This document shows positions 11,300 through 23,195 of a stretch of DNA of 64,000 nt, piece after piece. Location: the NCBI GenBank assembly GCA_021234155.1, contig JAJEKV010000022.1:1734728-1798727 (forward strand). Direction: 5' to 3'. The first letter of the stretch is position 1; each line of letters starts with the position of its first letter. This DNA is from Isoetes taiwanensis. Taxonomy: Eukaryota > Streptophyta > Lycopodiopsida > Isoetales > Isoetaceae. A model generated the notes under the pieces. It had not been told where the DNA came from, searched no databases, and was given only the letters and a program-made list of their open reading frames with translations. The position numbers and the translations under genes were made by a program.

Positions 11300-13530
11300 A
11301 TGGAAAATGAAGACCTTGAGCTCCAGCTTGCACTGCTGCAGATTCAACAAATGGTATGCCCAATTGGCTGATTCTGTCAGTAGATTTTTGGCGCTAATAA
11401 AGGAAGCTGTTTTTGGGTGCAGGAAGAAACCGTTGTCCATTATGGAATCACCTGCGAACACTGCGAATTGAACCCAATTATCGGTCCTCGATTTCAGTCC
11501 ATAGCGTAAGCCTCTGTTTTTCTGATCTGTAATGGCATCGAGCTGATCTGATTCTGGCCTGGAATTCTCTCAGGACGGACGGCTATGATCTTTGCCATAC
11601 TTGCTTTGAAGATCTTGGTGAAGCAGGCTCCAATTTCAAGCGCCATGATCAGGCTTCCCTGTTGCACCTTGTTGGCGAAACTCCACTCTTTTCTCCGTAT
11701 GACCATGTAAGTAAAATTTTTCATATCTTTAAAATCTAAAGCACGTTTAAAATCTAACCCACGTACTCATAGTGGGTTATTCTACGGGATGGAATCACCC
11801 ACCGTTGGGATTGCGCCATATCAGCATGACCAGGGTAACTTTATTGCGTTCCTTCGCTCTTCTGTCCTATTCAATTCTATTCTATTCTACACAACCTAGT
11901 TGCCTCTACATATTATATTTATGCCACGCAAGGGGCCAGGTGGGGGGCAACTCGCGAAGGCGGGGAGTTCACTCCCGAGCCTTGCATCTTGCCATGGGGC
12001 TTTTCTCAGACGTAAAATGGACTTCTGTTCAAATTCATCCTCATGTACAGTGATACTAATTTTACATGATTTAAAAATAATATAATTTTATATTAATCTC
12101 AATGAAAGTCCTTTTAATTTAATTAGTGAAAATGATTAATACGAAAGAATCTTGCCCTCGCTCATCTTACAATGCTTGTGCAACTTGAAGATCAAATGGT
12201 GAATGTAAAAGAAAGTTGCAAGGATTTTATTGGGTGACATATAGATTGTTCTCATTGTAATCATCACTTTCGTCTATTACTTTTATTTTGAAATTGCTCA
12301 TGGTCTGTTACTACTATTAGGTTCCTGCAAATTCTAGCTTATTTTCAAGAGAATTTATCGGCATGGCTGCTATTGCTTCAAGGTTTCCATCAGAATCATT
12401 CTTTAATATCCAAGCAAGGTGTGTTTCTGCTCGCTTACTAGCATCATATATTATACACAAGCGCTTATAACTTTGACCTAAAAGTTATCAATAGCAGGTA
12501 TATTATTGAATGCATGGATCCTAATCAATGGGCAATAGTGCTTTCCCCACATAATGCATATCAATCATGCATACTAGAAGAGATGATCGATTTATTGCCA
12601 GGTAACACGAACTTTCAACAAGTGAGTATGGCCATCAAAGCATTCATGACACTAAATCTACACGTGGAGTTAATAAGACTTCTAGAAAGAATGTTGCCTC
12701 TACAGTCTTCTATTGTTGGAAGACTTAATCTTGAAGATGTGCTTATTCTTGCCGCAATCACTGTGAATAGGAGCAAAGTGAAGGAGTTGATCAATATGTT
12801 AGACAACTTTTCACCGTTTATTGGGGATGTTGCTATGAAAGCCGAACTTTATGAGGAAGCATTTCTTATATTTTGCAAATTTCAACTTCACAAAGAGGCA
12901 CTCAATGTTCTTCTTGATGGTCTTAAAGACATAGAACGTGCAGTGGCATTTGCAGCTGACCTTAATGAACCAGATGTTTGGGATCAAGTGACTCAAGCTC
13001 AAACAAGGGGAATATGCATGTCACTCAACTCATTTACTCGTGCAAAAGATATATCAAAATTCAAAGATATTGTCTCAACTGCAAAAGATCATGGTTGCTT
13101 TGAGGATCTTATTAAATATTTACACATGGCACGTGAGAAAAGTGTTAGCGCAGAAGTTGATGAAGAGTTGATTTATGCGTATGCTAAACTTGATAAGTTT
13201 GGTGAGATTGAAGAGCTCATATCAAAAGCTAATATAGCAGCAGATTTTCAACGAATATCAGATAGGCTATTTGATGAGCAGTTGCATAAAGCCGGCCGAA
13301 TTGTCTTAACTTATAGTAATAGGACAATGCAAGCCCATGCAAGAATATCTAGGCCCCAAGAAGAAGAAGACTGTTGTTGCATATGTTTTGAACACTCCAA
13401 AGACGCGGCTTTGGTTCCGTGTGGGCATCGCATGTGTCAAGGTTGTGGCAATACGATCCTCCACAGTGAACGTAAAAAATGTCCTATTTGTGCACAAACA
13501 ATTGAGAAAGTAGTCATTTTGTATGGTTAA
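11300..13530 (+). CDS. ZZ finger - clathrin heavy chain repeat - RING finger protein (putative E3 ubiquitin ligase)
   Basis: Five exons: 11300-11353, 11423-11505, 11574-11706, 12321-12418 and 12498-13530. All four introns (69, 68, 614 and 79 bp) have GT-AG ends and phases agree, giving 466 residues. Residues 24-77 form an NBR1-like ZZ finger: C29-x2-C32, GPRFQS, YDLC53-x2-C56, H70, with the middle CxxC replaced by Ser44/Thr47. Residues about 113-395 match the clathrin heavy chain leg: IQARYIIECMD, VSMAIKAFM, ELIRLLERML, EELIYAYAK, EIEELI. Residues 416-454 are a C3HC4 RING: C416, C419, C431, H433, C436, C439, C451, C454, followed by EKVVILYG, as in XBAT/KEG-type RINGs. RINGs of this type recruit E2 enzymes and NBR1-type ZZ fingers belong to selective autophagy receptors, so a ubiquitin role on endomembranes or clathrin partners is inferred. 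The short first exon is the least certain part. No canonical AATAAA follows closely. Confidence 0.82.
11707..12320 (+). other. Intron 3 of the ZZ-clathrin-RING gene
   Basis: A 614-bp intron from GTAAGT to ...ACTACTATTAG, much longer than the other introns (68-79 bp). It holds a short TATTC-type run near 11872-11890 and a GC-rich block at 11925-12015 unlike the surrounding AT-rich DNA, so it may contain a small inserted element. It falls between the ZZ-coding exons and the clathrin-coding exons, exactly at the domain junction. Confidence 0.6.
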
Positions 13531-14212
13531 CATTGCTTCTACGAAGATGACACTCATTTGGTTATTGCCTGACTAGTCTACAAATGCAATTACATTCACG
13601 GATATTTGCCATGTTTAGAAACATATTCTTTGTTCTAGGTGAATATGAGTTTGTGAGTTCCAATCATACCAAGATTGCAACAACAAGAGAAAAATGTTGT
13701 CATGTATATATTAGATGGATAAATAGAACGAAAAACTACCATTAATGTTTTGTGAATTACCAAAAAATCACTCGAACAAAATAGCATTTTGTTAAATATA
13801 GTGATATAGTTTTTTTTTGTGGCACACCAAATCCAAAAGTTGTCTTCACAAAGATTATAGATTAGGATAAGATCTTTCCAACAAAATGGTATTTATGTAA
13901 ATTGGACTTTAAATTCACAAGTTATGCTCTTCAAAGTTATTTTTAATGCATTTATTTGAAACACCATAACTTGCAGTTTTCAACTCCATTTTGGATGATT
14001 TTTACTATTATCGAAAAGTTTCACCCTCTCATATTTAAGTTTTGTGAAGGCTACTTGATTATTGTTCATTCATTAAAAAGTTATTGTTGTTTTAGACAGA
14101 CACGTGGCTTTTGGTAATTTTTCCTAACATTAATAGTATTTTGGGAATCTTTTCTAAATAGAAATGATAAATCCACAAAAACCACCAAGTTCTATAGGAT
14201 GGTACAAGGAAT
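13531..14212. other. 3' flank of the fusion gene, no further gene
   Basis: Presumed 3' untranslated region followed by AT-rich sequence without open frames of note. I find no clear polyadenylation signal of the AATAAA type within the first 200 bases. Confidence 0.4.
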
Positions 14213-14350
14213 AAGAATAGAATAGAATAGAATATGATTTTATCGTCCATCGGAGACCAACTGGCCTATGGGACCCAAGTACAAAGAGAGAGAGCAGCAG
14301 GCGTATTACTACCAGGATTAAAAAACCCCCGGCATGAATCCTAAGAGAAT
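14213..14350 (-). mobile_element. LINE 3' tail with (TATTC)n
   Basis: On the minus strand it ends with GGGTCCCATAGGCCAGTTGG, then GTCTCCGATGGACGATAAAA, then TATTC units (GAATA on the plus strand at 14217-14235). It shares the AGGATTAAAAAACCCC block with 8622-8790. It is a very short 5'-truncated copy, about 7 kb from the other. Confidence 0.65.
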
Positions 14351-14454
14351 GGACAAGAAGTCTAAAAGAAAATCAATACTAGGCATGAAGATCCAAATAA
14401 AACAAGTACATGGCACATGCCCAGATTGCCTGATGGGGTTCGACATATTTGGGG

Positions 14455-14765
14455 CCAGCTACGGTTAGGAAGTTATCGATCTTCAAAGTTGCTGTTGTGT
14501 AAATTTGTGACAGCAGAAGTTCAATGCATGTTTTACGTGATTTAAGCTTCGATTTTGCAAAACATGCCTCTAACACACTTTGTAGGGCAACTTGTGCCGG
14601 TTCTAAAATGTATTTACACTTGAAAAACAGAGCTATGGTTGGGAAGTTATAGCTCTTCAAATTTGCTGCTGTAAATCTTTGACAGTAGAAGCTCAATGCA
14701 AATTTTGAGGGATCTAAGCTTCGATTTTGCAAAATATGCCTCTAACACACTTTGTGGAGCATTTT
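14455..14765. repeat. Dimeric repeat, copy 1 (units A and B)
   Basis: Two related units, about 170 and 130 bp, each containing GTTGGGAAGTTATAG-like sequence, a CTGCTGT(G)TAAAT block and CTTCGATTTTGCAAAA(C/T)ATGCCTCTAACACAC. The pair recurs at 15195-15485 in the same order with units matched A to A and B to B. The dimer therefore existed before it was duplicated. Confidence 0.75.
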
Positions 14766-15194
14766 ATTAGCTTTTCAATGCATATTTAATCATTTGATTT
14801 GAGTATTCGCTGCTTTAGTTATCATAAAAAGTATAAGCATATCTATAAGTAGGTAGTTGCCCTTAAGTTTTTTATATGAGATCATAGCTTTACGTTAGCT
14901 TTATTTTATTTTCTAGCATGATGTACTCAGATTTGGCTCAAGGAAATATATACTTGAAAATTTCATGAGGCAGACATCTTCAATCAGTAAACAGAGATTC
15001 TCATTAGGAAATTATTAGCGTGATGTGGGAATGGTGTGATGCACTACAACTGAAAGGCGGCAACTCAATCTTGTTCAAATTTACAGGTTCTCTGGATTTT
15101 ACTCTTTTGCTACTTATTCTTAATGATATAACGTGATACAAAATGAGCTCGGCCCAATTAATCTGTAACCTTGTAGGCTGAAACTATATCCTTA

Positions 15195-15485
15195 TAGTGC
15201 TACTTGTGCCATTTCCAAAATGTATTTACACATCAAAAACAGAGCTACTGTTAGGAAGTTATAGATCTTCAAAATTGCTGCCGTAAATTTGTGACAGCAG
15301 AAGTTCAATGCATGTTTTAAGTGATTTAAGCTTTGATTTTGCAAAACATGCCTCTAACACACTTTGTAGAGCTATGGTTGGGAAGTTATAGCTCTTCAAA
15401 TTTGCTGCTGTAAATCTGTGACAGTAGAAGCTCAATGCAAATTTTGAGGGATCTAAGCTTCGATTTTGCAAAATATGCCTCAGCT
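15195..15485. repeat. Dimeric repeat, copy 2
   Basis: Second copy of the dimer at 14455-14765, with high similarity per unit. It is separated from copy 1 by about 430 bases without similarity. The minus-strand frames across it (for example 15259-15489) are repeat artefacts, not genes. Confidence 0.75.
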
Positions 15486-18400
15486 TCAATTTATTGTTGT
15501 TTCATTTCTTTTAATGCATAAAGTCTGAGTATGACTTATTCTATTCTTAAGTGGCAACCATGCAGGATTGGCTGATGTTCATGCCATTTATAATAAATGT
15601 CCATTCTGTTACACTCCAAATGTGCATGCATGATAGTGCACAGTTAGAAATAATTCATCACTACGGTGGAAGAAATATACATTAGATATTCCCTGAGTGT
15701 AGAAAGCCTATTGCAGCTTTTGAAGCTGGTATATTTTTGCTCTTTACACGTGGCACTATTTCTCTAAGTTATTACTTGAGTATCAGGTTGCAGCAAAGCA
15801 AGGCCTTTAGTCCTTGCGTGTTCTTCCTATTGAGCTCCAGGATGCATTTCATGTTCATATTTGTCATTATCTAGCTCCAGGGCTAAGAGTCGTAGATGAT
15901 GTGAAAAATATCATAGTGTTTCAGTTTATACTAGAGCTACAAGGATTAAAGATGAGGATCCACCACACATTCTACACGTCAATCCAAGGTTGAAAGGGGA
16001 CTGAAGTGGAAGAGGTAATGGGTCATTGCACAACACTGTTTAGGCTGGGTATCTCCAGATGGCGAGGATCCAGGTTATCTAATTTTTGGCCTTTAAAAAT
16101 ATGTGGGTTTTTTGTTTATTCACCAAAATGCATAGCCTGCATACTGTTGGATAGTCCGTTTCTATGGTGTAGTTATATTCTTTTCCTTGTGTTTTGTAGT
16201 TGGACTAGCAAAATGCCAAAGGTGGATCCAAAATGAAAATGAGACATCATCGGATTCTAAGTCAACATGGTGGAACAAGTTAATTGGACAGTCTACACAG
16301 AAAAAACAGTGGATCTCGGAACTCTGACAGCTTGGATTTTATAAGGTTAGGTGCCAGACACCAAATCGGATTGTTCTACATTCATTTTTTCTGTAACATA
16401 TTAGTTTTTTTGTAAGGATTGCTCGAAAAAAGCAATGACAAATTGGGCATGCACATGCATTAATTTACTCAATGTTTTTGTTGTAGATATTTTTGGTTCA
16501 GGAGTCTTGGTAAATCAGGAGCACCAGTGTCAAGGCAAGCCGAAATCGATATGACCTATTTCATTATTCGACAAAGATGGCAACCCTAGAATTCCTTAAG
16601 TAAACACTGCTATCTGAATTATGCATATAATTGCATGGTAGGTAGCAAGATTTGATGTGCTGCACTTTGAACTTTCAGGGAACAAATTAGAAGAAGGGCG
16701 GAAAGAAGCAGAAAATTTAAGAATTTCCTTTTATGTGGGATACCTCATTGAAAGCCATCAAGTTTAATAATTGGTATATTTTTTGTTCAGATTAAGGAAG
16801 AAGCAAAGTTTTTGGCAAGACGGATTCAGAACATTGGTGGCTTTTGCTCATAACTGGCCGTAACATTAAGTGCAGACTTTGGATCTGTCTCTGTGTGGAT
16901 ATTCTTCCTAAGAATGTATATTTTAATTTTAGGATGCTTTTCCATCTATATTGTCATTTGTGTTTTTTTTCTGTTACAAACAGAGTAGCGTCAAGGCCAG
17001 GCAAATGCGTAGGCATTGGAGCATCTGCCCTTTGACATTGCATTCCTTTTTACATAACAACAATAGTATGCTAGTCATTCCTTTAAGGCAGTCATTTAAG
17101 GAACGTCCAAGACAAAAATTTAAAGAAGGCGGTGAGATCATGCATTTAATGTTTTGACACCTTCAATGGTTTATTACGTGAATCACTTTTATGCTAATGC
17201 ATCAAGCTTTGCTACAAAAAAATACAAAAACAAAATATGAATCATTTTGAAAGTGTAAGTTGTGCCCCAACCTGGTCAATCATGTTATCAAGGTCTAGAG
17301 TTCGAAATCTCAAGGTTAGCTTATCAACACAATGACTTCAACATGTCAACATTGTGATCTATTGCCATCATGTTTCTTGCACATCATTTTCTGTTTGCTT
17401 AGAACATATTCAACATTCTTAGTTTTTCGTACTACTTCAGATGTTTGGCCTTGAGAACATATCTTGTGGAGTGAGCCTTTTGATTCGGTCTAGGCGCTAG
17501 CAAAAAGCAATTTTAGATATACCTTATGGCATTTGACTTATGGCTTTAAATCTAATATCAACTTTGGAAGTGCTACAGATTTATATGAAAAAAATATGAT
17601 GCTCGTTCAGCTTTATTTCATTACCAATATCTGGTGCTTTTGGAATTTGAAATGGAAATCCTTTTAATTTTGAGAAAGAGGCGAGTTGCTGATGAGCATC
17701 ATGAAGTCGTACTCATGCATGGTAATCCTTCAACATTGTAAATTACTACAGGCTACATTAAGGGACGATATTTAAAGTGTGATTTAAATCTTTGCTAATG
17801 GCTTATCAAACCCTTGAGCGTCTTCAAAATGAAGCATTTCAAAGGAAACATCATCTCAATGATGGATAGTTCTTTTTGAAGAGGAGCATTTGAGGAGCTT
17901 TTGCAGGCATTTGAGGAGCTTTGCAGGCAAGCTACACTATCCATAACATGTTTTGTGTTCTGCATTACCGTCATCAATTTTACGAAGCGCTGTTACATTT
18001 TAAATCTCTTCATTTGGATGGCACGTGTATGATCTTTTAGACAAGCTTAGAATTTGTTGGTATCAATATTTTCACTTTCAGAGACATTTGCATTTGATGC
18101 CTTCCTGATGCCTTTCTAAGTAAAATGAATGTCTTACTATCTTATGAACTCACAAAATGCAAAAAAAATGATGTCCAGCCATTGAAATTCAACACTTCCA
18201 ATATCTTTGGACTTTCATTTCAAGCAGACACTAAGTTGACGGAATAGGCAAGGTCACAATGAGGATGATCTTGGTACTAATATAAAAAAGTTGCAAAGAC
18301 AATCTATGGCTAAACGCAAATGCATTTTGAGGTGCATCACATATTAAGGACAAAATGCAAAAACAATAATGTTCAACTATGGAAATTAGGGAAGATACAG

Positions 18401-20094
18401 GACATGAAAGTACATTCACACAATCCAAAAAGTCCGAAAACTTACTCCTTGACAGTGGACGGTGCTGTGAGAAACTTTTACGAACATTGTTAGTGAATGC
18501 AATTTTGCAACATCACATTTGCCCCAAAAGTCAATTGCCTTCATCTAAATTTATATCGACTAAGCTACTCTATAAGAAACAAAGTACTCTGCTCCCACCC
18601 TCACAATTGCAACAAACAACTCAACATTGCAACAACCACCATATTCATCAACACGAATCTACAACAACTATCTTTAAAAGAATCCATAAATATATTTAGA
18701 GTAACCAATCTATTGAATATGCCATTTACGTTGCAATTGTGGATGCACCATAAAAATTTATCATTTTACACTGCCTTTGTCAATTAGAAACCAATAACAA
18801 TATGTTGTCCTTTAGGGACACGAAATACGTGCCTTAAAGAACATTCTAAAATCTCTAAATAGCCCAGTTACCTTACAATTACATAGCCACCGCAAATTCT
18901 TATCCTTTCGGAGGCTAGCTAGGTATATTAAAAAAACATTCTGGAATGTCCCATTAACAGCCAGTTGCTAGGCACTGCAAATTCTACATTCTGAAGCCTC
19001 CCATTAAAGGTCAATTAAAAGTACCAAATTCAGAAAATACCCCGTATAGCTTAGACTTGCACATGTACCAAAATTCATACCATATCAAATTGCGCTCATC
19101 ACATCTAACCTACACTAGTACAAAGAGAAACATACAAACCTTCAACTTATGCCACTACAACCAGTATAAACTTGTAAAAACCTCGCCATTTTCTTGCCTT
19201 CCTTTGCTCCAACTTCAACTTTAGCCACTACAACTAATGAAAACTCCAATCTGTAAAAGCCTCCAAACTGTAAAAACCTCGCCACTCTCCTGCCTTCCTT
19301 TGCGCCTGTCCAACGGTATGTAACTTGTATATATATACAGGAAATTTATCGCAGCGGCCTTGATTTCTCTTCCTATGAAACGAGTATTGGGAAGACGAGT
19401 AACTGAGTAACTGATTATGAACATTCGTTTGAACAACAGGAGAAGCATGTTGATGGGTATCCAATCGCAATTTCATATACAACCCAATATATTAGCCTAG
19501 GGCACACATAATTTTACTATATATTAAAGAGGTAGATACTTAGTTTCAAATTGAGCAAATATGAAATATCCATTCATGTGTACATGAATGTCCTTTTAGG
19601 GAACATTCCTGAGATGGGAAATAATAACGGATTTGGACGATTTCTTTGGCCGCAAGTAACATATTGTGAAACTTGACAATTGACCATTCCCACAACTTAT
19701 TTCAATCATAAGCCTTTATGCAGAAGGAATAATGCATATTTGACTTTGAAATATGCTAATATTTTAGGTTTTCCATGTTCATCTTCTATATGCCCCAATG
19801 CTTATCCACAAACGGAATTTTCCCACGGTGCACTGTAAGACATTCCCTGGTATATTCATACCCTCAGAGCTTGAAACTTTCCTTCATATATTCTTTCATG
19901 TCGGGGCGTTGTGTAGCAATGGCCTTCCTGGGTAGAAGAATTTCGTTTGTCTTTGCCATCACATGATATGCTTGTTGCAGCTACAGAGCTAAGTTCCTTT
20001 CATTATTACATTCTTATAATTACATGGTTGTTGTTCCGATGCCCAAAGAAAACGTGAAACAATAGCAGATATTGCTTTCAGCAATCCGGCTTGT
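15486..20094. other. Long stretch without a recognisable gene
   Basis: AT-rich, with many short frames (longest 106 codons at 18379-18699) whose composition does not look coding. Small local duplications are visible, for example a CATTTGAGGAGCTTTTGCAGG-type motif at 17886-17935 and a related pair at 19140-19205 and 19215-19310 (TGTAAAAACCTCGCCA, then CTTGCCTTCCTTTGC or CTGCCTTCCTTTGC). No transposon terminus, RNA gene or splice chain is supported. It may be old, unrecognisable transposon sequence. Confidence 0.4.
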
Positions 20095-21370
20095 GTAGTT
20101 CCAAATGAGGAGATGAGCATTTTAAACTTGGAAGATATAATAGATGTCGATCATATTGCTGTCCTTCTGCAAAAATTTGTCAATGCTAAGGCTCTCCTGG
20201 ATGGCAAGCGCATCCATGACCATATTGTGAGAATTATCACAAGCTAGATTTTTAGGGAATCTACTTATACACATGTATGGAAAGTGTGGAGTTCTGGAAG
20301 AGGGAATGAAGATGTTCCAAGGAATGCAAAGAAAAAATTCTTTTTTCTCGGAACATCGTGATTGCAGCATATGCACAATGGGCTTTTGGAAGAGGCTAGA
20401 CATTTATACCATCAAATGCCCCAGCAAAATGTTGTGGCATGGAACACCATGATTACAACTTATGCCCAACAGGGACAGATCAAAGACCCTCCAAATTTTG
20501 CATGGGTTGCCATGTCCTAATGTAATTTCATGGATCACTATGATGGCATGTTATGCATCTCAAAGGCAGCTCGAACAGGCTCTTGCTTTTTTTGAACATA
20601 TGCCTTCTCCAGTTAGTTGTCTCCTTCCTCTCCGGCTACCTTCTCTCCGATGCCATCGTTGGTACATCTCCAGTTGCATCGCCTAGCTCCATATCTGTTG
20701 CAAATGCCAAGGCGCCTTCGCAAATCCTCCTAGCTCCATATCTGTTGCAAATGCCAAGGCGCCTTCGCAAATCCTCCAAAATCAAGGCACCATGATAGGG
20801 TTCCCTTTCTGTGCATATCTCAACATTTCTGATGATTTGCAACTAAACGCAGGGCTAGCACTTTTACAGCCTTGAACTTTCCAGAATGAGTTGTTTTGAT
20901 GCCAGAGTTGTTTTGATGTCACCAGAAAAGGTGGTCATAGCCTGAGTTCTTTAGCAGAAAATACCATCATAGTCGTATTTCTTTAACATTGAGGATCAAC
21001 TATGTCCCTTTTTGATTTGGGGATGCAGGACAGCAGGGGAAATATTTTCCTTTTCGATTTGCATAAGCCCGTTTTTATTCTGAGTCCTGCAGTGATGTTA
21101 TTATGAAACCTATATGAAACCGCCAAGTTTTCAGGACCCACGACAACGTTTTTTCCATGAGTTAATCCACCTGCAGACTACTCTATTAAAGTGATTTTCG
21201 ACTGCAGACAATCTCGCAGACAATTTCAAGGCAATGTGATATCTTGGAACACAGCATTTGCAGCATGTCTACAATGGGGAAACTGATAAAGTAATTGATC
21301 TATTTTGGAGAATGCCAGAACGTAATGTCGTTTCCTGGAATGCTATAAGCAAAGTAATGATAGCTCAAGG
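20095..21370 (+). pseudogene. PLS-type pentatricopeptide repeat (PPR) gene remnant
   Basis: Short frames in series read as PPR motifs: LDGKRIHDHIV (about 20196-20228), GLLEEARHLYHQMPQQNVVAW then NTMITTYAQQGQI (about 20380-20480), PNVISWITMMACYASQRQLE then ALAFFEHMP (about 20515-20610), and after a gap NVISWNTAFAACLQWGN and FWRMPERNVVSWNAI (about 21230-21350). MPxxNVVxWNxMI is a hallmark of plant PLS-class PPR proteins, which bind organellar RNA and often guide C-to-U editing. Stops, frameshifts and an insertion of unrelated sequence make it a dead copy. No E or DYW domain is visible. Confidence 0.75.
20682..20777. repeat. Perfect 47-bp tandem duplication
   Basis: CCTAGCTCCATATCTGTTGC and the rest of a 47-base unit occur twice with no difference (20682-20728 and 20729-20775) plus two more matching bases. 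It lies inside the decayed PPR region. 47 is not a multiple of three. Perfect identity means a recent event. Confidence 0.9.
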
Positions 21371-23190
21371 CTCCATATAAACTAAAGTGATAAGAAAGGA
21401 TATCCTGCCTATTATTATTAGACTATCCGATGCAAGTGAATACAAAACTATGTAGCAATCAACACAGCAGGAGAAAAGCTATGGCGGGTTGTCTAAATAA
21501 CATAAAAAAGGCAACAATGGATTTATATGGAGTTAGAGAGGGCAGGGAATGTTAAGAAACAACCATAGTTGGGAGTTAGCAGTTATTTGTTAGCTAACGG
21601 CTAATGCGAAAATAACGTATAACGAGTTACCTTGAGAGGTGATAACGTGTTATTTTTTTGCCAGAAAAATAGTTTCAGGTTTTAACAATTTGGAACTTGT
21701 TTTGCACTAATTCGAACATGTTGAATTCAAATATGCACTCAAAATTCACATCCACCTATTCTAACATATTAAAACTTGATGTTTGTATCCAAACCTGTCA
21801 TCTTACATAGGTATTTGTCTTAAAAGAGACAATCTGTAAATTTCAGTGGTGAGATATACAATTATTTTAGATGAAGATCATTCAAGAATATGAAATCAAC
21901 AATAGAATATTGCAGATGCTTTGCAAATCCCTAAAACAACGCTCAATACCCTTAAATCTATTGAATTCTGAAGTATCCTAAAATCTATTGAATTCTGAAG
22001 TAGAATATTAAATAATAAACAACAAATAAGGAATCAAGTTGAAAATTTGATTAACTACCTAATCAGAAGCATACATCTTCAAAACAACAGAATTGTTAGA
22101 CAAAGAGTTAGAAGTCCGTACAGCACCCAAAACATCCCAATAATTTTGATACACACTTTGTGCAAAACCCTAAATGCAGCGAGTTGGGTTAGAAGATTTA
22201 AGCAGCGATTTTTTACATCCTAAATGCTTATCTCCAAAGATTTGTAAACCTGGGTTGTGCTGGAAACAGTGGTGGGATTGGTGGAGAAGATCCGAAGGCC
22301 TCATGATGGTGGATGGACCAGAGGAATCTATACCCAAGAAAAAGAGGAAGGAAACAGAGGCAGCGGCTCCAATTGCGAAAATAGAGCTCCTCCTGGTCGG
22401 AACTTTTTGTAAAATCTTTGGACGATTTTTTAGCACTGTAATTTTCTAGCAAAACTAATAACCGTTATTTCTCATTATTTTTTTTAATCACAAATCTCGC
22501 GTTAGGGATTTGGGGCTAACGCGTGATCTGCCAACCATGAAAACAACACGACAAACTAAAATAAAGAAGCCTTCCCACCTTCATTGCTATAAAAGATAAC
22601 CTATCAACAACAGAAACTGAGCTTAAATCCCAGCCCTGAGCCTCAGGTTGTAGGTTTACAGCTAGGGCCTTCAGTGGAGATACACCATATCTCAACTTCA
22701 AATGGGTCTTTACATAAGGAATGAAATCATCTTTTCCTATCTGCCATGAGTAGATCGATGGACTTGGTTATGGCTATTGCTTAAATTTTTTTGCCGGCCC
22801 TCTTTTGTGGAAGGCTCCGAGAAGTGGCACAGAGATCTGACGGCTGGCTGAGCCATCAGGAATTGCTTGAAGAGCAAGAAAGGGGAAGGTCGTGCAAGAA
22901 TTATGGGATTTTTTATTTATATTTATTTTTGTTAATTTCTTAATACACGTGTTGTGCTCAAGTTTTTTGTTGAGACGAAAATACTAGCCTCAAACAAAAA
23001 ATACTACTGCTTTATATATGTTGTGATATATATATATTGTAGAAATAAAGCAAGGGCATATAGCCCAGTCACAATACCATACTACGAAACCTGATCTAGT
23101 AACCAAACTATGGATAAATAGGTGGATGATCAAGAATGACTACTCGACTCTCTCTGTACAATGTCCACTTATGTGCTAAGCCAGCATCAT
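21371..23190. other. No recognisable gene
   Basis: AT-rich with short frames. Overlapping frames around 22170-22450 on both strands (up to 91 codons) match nothing I know. A small direct repeat of AAATCTATTGAATTCTGAAGTA type is at 21955-22005. Confidence 0.4.
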
Positions 23191-23195
23191 ATACT

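Noticed and set aside
12615-12806. Minus-strand open frames inside the fusion gene (12615-12806, 12811-13002, 13306-13557)
   Set aside because: They lie opposite a well-supported exon and show no domain; they are shadows of the coding strand.
14379-14732. 117-codon minus-strand frame across the dimeric repeat
   Set aside because: The same peptide recurs with the repeat copies; this is an open frame within non-coding repeats.
17266-17330. B-box-like GAGTTCGAAATC as a possible tRNA or SINE
   Set aside because: No A-box at the right distance, no tRNA fold and no second copy seen.
18379-18787. Possible gene with Gln/His-rich frames at 18379-18787
   Set aside because: Two overlapping frames of similar length with biased composition (CAACAAC-type sequence) and no domain; more likely low complexity.
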